A stretch of DNA of 14,494 bases. It comes from Caryophanales bacterium (GTDB lineage: Bacteria > Bacillota_I > Bacilli_A > RF39 > UBA660). Positions 13,053 to 14,494 of this stretch are shown here, one piece after another. The position numbers and the translations under genes were made by a program. The notes under the pieces were generated by a model that worked only from the letters and a program-made list of their open reading frames with translations, ran no database searches and had not been told where the DNA came from. Where the stretch lies: positions 1 to 14,494 of the forward strand of contig JAEEKO010000071.1 of NCBI GenBank assembly GCA_016282415.1, read 5' to 3'. Positions within the stretch are counted from its first letter, which is position 1. Each line of letters opens with the position of its first letter.

Positions 13053-14054
13053 ATGAAACAAATTATTAATGAAATTCCAATTAAAACGACTAATTCTTTT
13101 AAAGTTAATGGTTTAGAAATTGAAATACCTGATAACATCACAACTCATTTTCATGGTTATGAAGTTAATGATGATCATAATTTAATTTTAGAAACCACTA
13201 AAACCACCATTATGAATCATGATGCGGTTAAATTAAACATTAAGATTACTAGTAATAATGAAAGCCCAATTATATTCAATTATTACTTTGATCAAGCGGA
13301 TAATCTAATTGAAGAAATTAATATTGAGGTTTTAAATAATGTTCATGCCAATATCATTTTTAACTATGCAGCATTAAGTAAAGAACAACATTTTCATTAT
13401 TTAAAACAAACAATTAAATTGGATAATGAATCATCTCTTAATTTTAGTACAATTAATATGTTAAGTAGTAATGCTACGAGCATTATTAAGGTTGATAATG
13501 AAGTATTAAGTAATGCTAACTTAACTTATAATCTAATTGATCTAGGTGGTAGCACAAAAGTTAGTAGTAGTTATGGTAAAACTTATGATAATGCTATTAA
13601 TAATTTAAATGTTATTTATTTAGGAACTAATGAAGATTTAATTGATACTAATTATTATTATATTAATGAGGAAACTTTAGCTAACTGTGCTATTAATGTT
13701 CAAGGTATTCTTCTTGATCATGCTAAAAAAACGTTCCGAGGAACAATTGAATTTGTGAGTGGTGCAACATCTTCAGTTGGTAATGAAATTGAAAACTGTA
13801 TGATGTTAAGTAATGATGCATCATCCATATCCGTTCCGTTATTACTTTGTAATGAAGAAGATGTTATTGGTAGTCATTCAGCTTCTAATGGTGAGATTAA
13901 TAAAGACCAATTATTTTATTTAATGAGTAAGGGATTAACCAAAAAAGAAGCTATTAATATAATTATTATGGCTAATATTAATCCAATCCTAAATAATATT
14001 AATAATGAAAAAATTGTTAATGATATAACGCATTCAATTATTTCTGTGTTATAA
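13053..14054 (+). CDS. sufD: Fe-S cluster assembly protein SufD (divergent)
   Basis: A 333-residue SufB/SufD-family protein, partner of SufB in the SufBCD complex. The C-terminal part is diagnostic: 'KKTFRGTIEFVSGATSSVGNEI', 'GSHSASNGEINKDQLFYLMS' and 'KGLTKKEA'. His275 in 'GSH' occupies the position of the functional SufD histidine, but the residue two before it is Gly273 where many homologues have cysteine ('CSH'). The N-terminal 130 residues are poorly conserved, Asn/Ile-rich and short. It starts 8 bases after sufB, with AGGTGAT across the sufB stop codon. The divergence suggests relaxed constraint on the N-terminal domain. The stop codon overlaps the -10 of the next promoter. Confidence 0.9.
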   Translation: MKQIINEIPIKTTNSFKVNGLEIEIPDNITTHFHGYEVNDDHNLILETTKTTIMNHDAVKLNIKITSNNESPIIFNYYFDQADNLIEEINIEVLNNVHANIIFNYAALSKEQHFHYLKQTIKLDNESSLNFSTINMLSSNATSIIKVDNEVLSNANLTYNLIDLGGSTKVSSSYGKTYDNAINNLNVIYLGTNEDLIDTNYYYINEETLANCAINVQGILLDHAKKTFRGTIEFVSGATSSVGNEIENCMMLSNDASSISVPLLLCNEEDVIGSHSASNGEINKDQLFYLMSKGLTKKEAINIIIMANINPILNNINNEKIVNDITHSIISVL

Positions 14055-14055
14055 T
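14047..14055 (+). promoter_or_regulatory. Possible extended -10 inside the sufD stop region
   Basis: TGTTATAAT covers the last sense codons and the TAA stop codon of sufD. A transcript from here would start near 14062, just before the GAGGTG ribosome site of the last gene. No clear -35. Read-through from the suf operon is equally possible. Confidence 0.5.
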
Positions 14056-14077
14056 TAACTTATAGAGGTGGGGTATG

Positions 14078-14458
14078 ATGGTTAATAGCAGTAATAAAAA
14101 GAATCAAATTGATTTAAGCCTTATTAGTTTATGGCGTCCAATAAGTTGGAAAATTGTTAAAGTATCAAAGAATTATATGAATGATAGTGATACCATTTAT
14201 CGCATGCAAGTTGGTAATTATAATGATGATGAACCAATTTATGTTTATATATCCGAATCTAATTATAATCTGTTATTAACTGGCAAAGCCAATCATAAAT
14301 ATTATGTTTTAAATAATTTTATTTACCTATATTTAGTTAATGGCAATAATCAAAGAAAGGCGCCAGTGCTTGGTACCCATCTAGGAGAAGTTGACTGCAA
14401 AGCAATCGAAGAAACAGATACCCGTATTCTTAAATTAACAGAAAAAAAGATTAAGTAA
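14078..14458 (+). CDS. Hypothetical protein downstream of sufD
   Basis: I do not recognise this protein (126 residues; 127 if the preceding in-frame ATG at 14075 is used). GAGGTG (14065-14070) gives 7-base spacing to 14078 and 4-base spacing to 14075, so I prefer 14078. It has no signal peptide or membrane segment, and looks beta-rich and aromatic: 'LWRPISWKIVKVSKNY', 'EPIYVYISESNYNLLLTG', 'YYVLNNFIYLYLVNG', and an 'APVLGTHLGEVDCKAIEE' tail with its only cysteine. Gene order makes it a possible accessory to the Suf system, but it may have its own promoter. Its TAA stop codon is in the terminator hairpin. Confidence 0.7.
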   Translation: MVNSSNKKNQIDLSLISLWRPISWKIVKVSKNYMNDSDTIYRMQVGNYNDDEPIYVYISESNYNLLLTGKANHKYYVLNNFIYLYLVNGNNQRKAPVLGTHLGEVDCKAIEETDTRILKLTEKKIK

Positions 14459-14474
14459 CAACTTAATCTTTTTT
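14443..14474. terminator. Bidirectional terminator between the last gene and a convergent gene
   Basis: A perfect 14-bp stem, A6-GATTAAGT (14443-14456) with ACTTAATC-T6 (14461-14474), and an AACA loop. A-run and T-run flank the core symmetrically, so it works in both directions. It contains the + strand stop codon (14456-14458) and the stop codon of a minus-strand frame (14463-14465). Confidence 0.88.
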
Positions 14475-14494
14475 AAATATACCATCTTCATAAT
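14463..14494 (-). CDS. C-terminal end of a convergent gene (start outside window)
   Basis: On the minus strand the frame read from 14492 gives '...YEDGIFKKD' and a TAA at 14465-14463, inside the stem of the shared terminator, just as + strand stop codons lie inside their terminators in this window. Only nine residues are visible, so no family can be named. The alternative is untranscribed spacer. Confidence 0.4.
   Translation of the reverse strand, partial: YEDGIFKKD

Noticed and set aside
1..14494. CRISPR array, tRNA, rRNA, insertion sequence, attachment site or replication origin.
   Set aside because: No regularly spaced repeats, cloverleaf, transposase or terminal inverted repeats, and no DnaA-box clusters were seen; the repeats present are terminator stems and the suf operator.

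Overview
The window is AT-rich, and all complete genes lie on the + strand, tightly packed with gaps of mostly under 100 bases. TATAAT-type promoters, AGGAGG ribosome sites, the gene families and the rplS-lepB adjacency point to a low-GC Bacillota (Firmicutes), probably a small-genome Bacilli lineage near Erysipelotrichales, Acholeplasmatales or uncultivated gut Bacilli. This placement is inference. Tryptophan is TGG throughout, and AGG sits at conserved arginine positions, so the code looks standard; however, no gene here stops with TGA.

Layout. 1-183: C-terminal tail of a NADAR-family protein, then a short coding-like relic and a terminator. 315-1620: adenosine deaminase and a TfoX N-terminal-domain protein. 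1742-4804: a guanine-deaminase-like enzyme behind a structured leader, a membrane-anchored XRE regulator, the epoxyqueuosine reductase QueH, and a cytosolic transglutaminase-like protein. 4869-5843: a stand-alone 3-hydroxyacyl-CoA dehydrogenase. 6027-6368: ribosomal protein L19 with a probable leader structure. 6424-10448: signal peptidase I, an alpha/beta hydrolase, a 35-codon small gene, an ABC ATPase, its large permease and a small membrane protein, in one overlapping or closely spaced chain. 10496-14458: an Rrf2 regulator followed by sufC, sufB, sufD and an unknown 126-127-residue protein, ended by a terminator shared with a convergent gene that enters from the right edge.

How it works together. 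The first genes handle purine salvage (adenosine to inosine, probably guanine to xanthine). The Rrf2-SufCBD block is an Fe-S cluster assembly operon, apparently autoregulated through an inverted repeat between the -35 and -10 of its promoter. It lacks a cysteine desulfurase (SufS) and a SufU-type partner in the window. QueH is itself an iron-sulfur enzyme and so a plausible client.

The most distinctive feature is regulatory architecture. At many gene junctions the stop codon lies inside a terminator stem, the terminator T-run abuts an extended -10 (TGnTATAAT), and the -10 is followed within a few bases by the ribosome site, giving predicted mRNAs with almost no 5' leader. The two clear long leaders, before guaD-like and rplS, are therefore candidates for RNA-based control. 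I found no CRISPR array, tRNA, rRNA, insertion sequence or origin.
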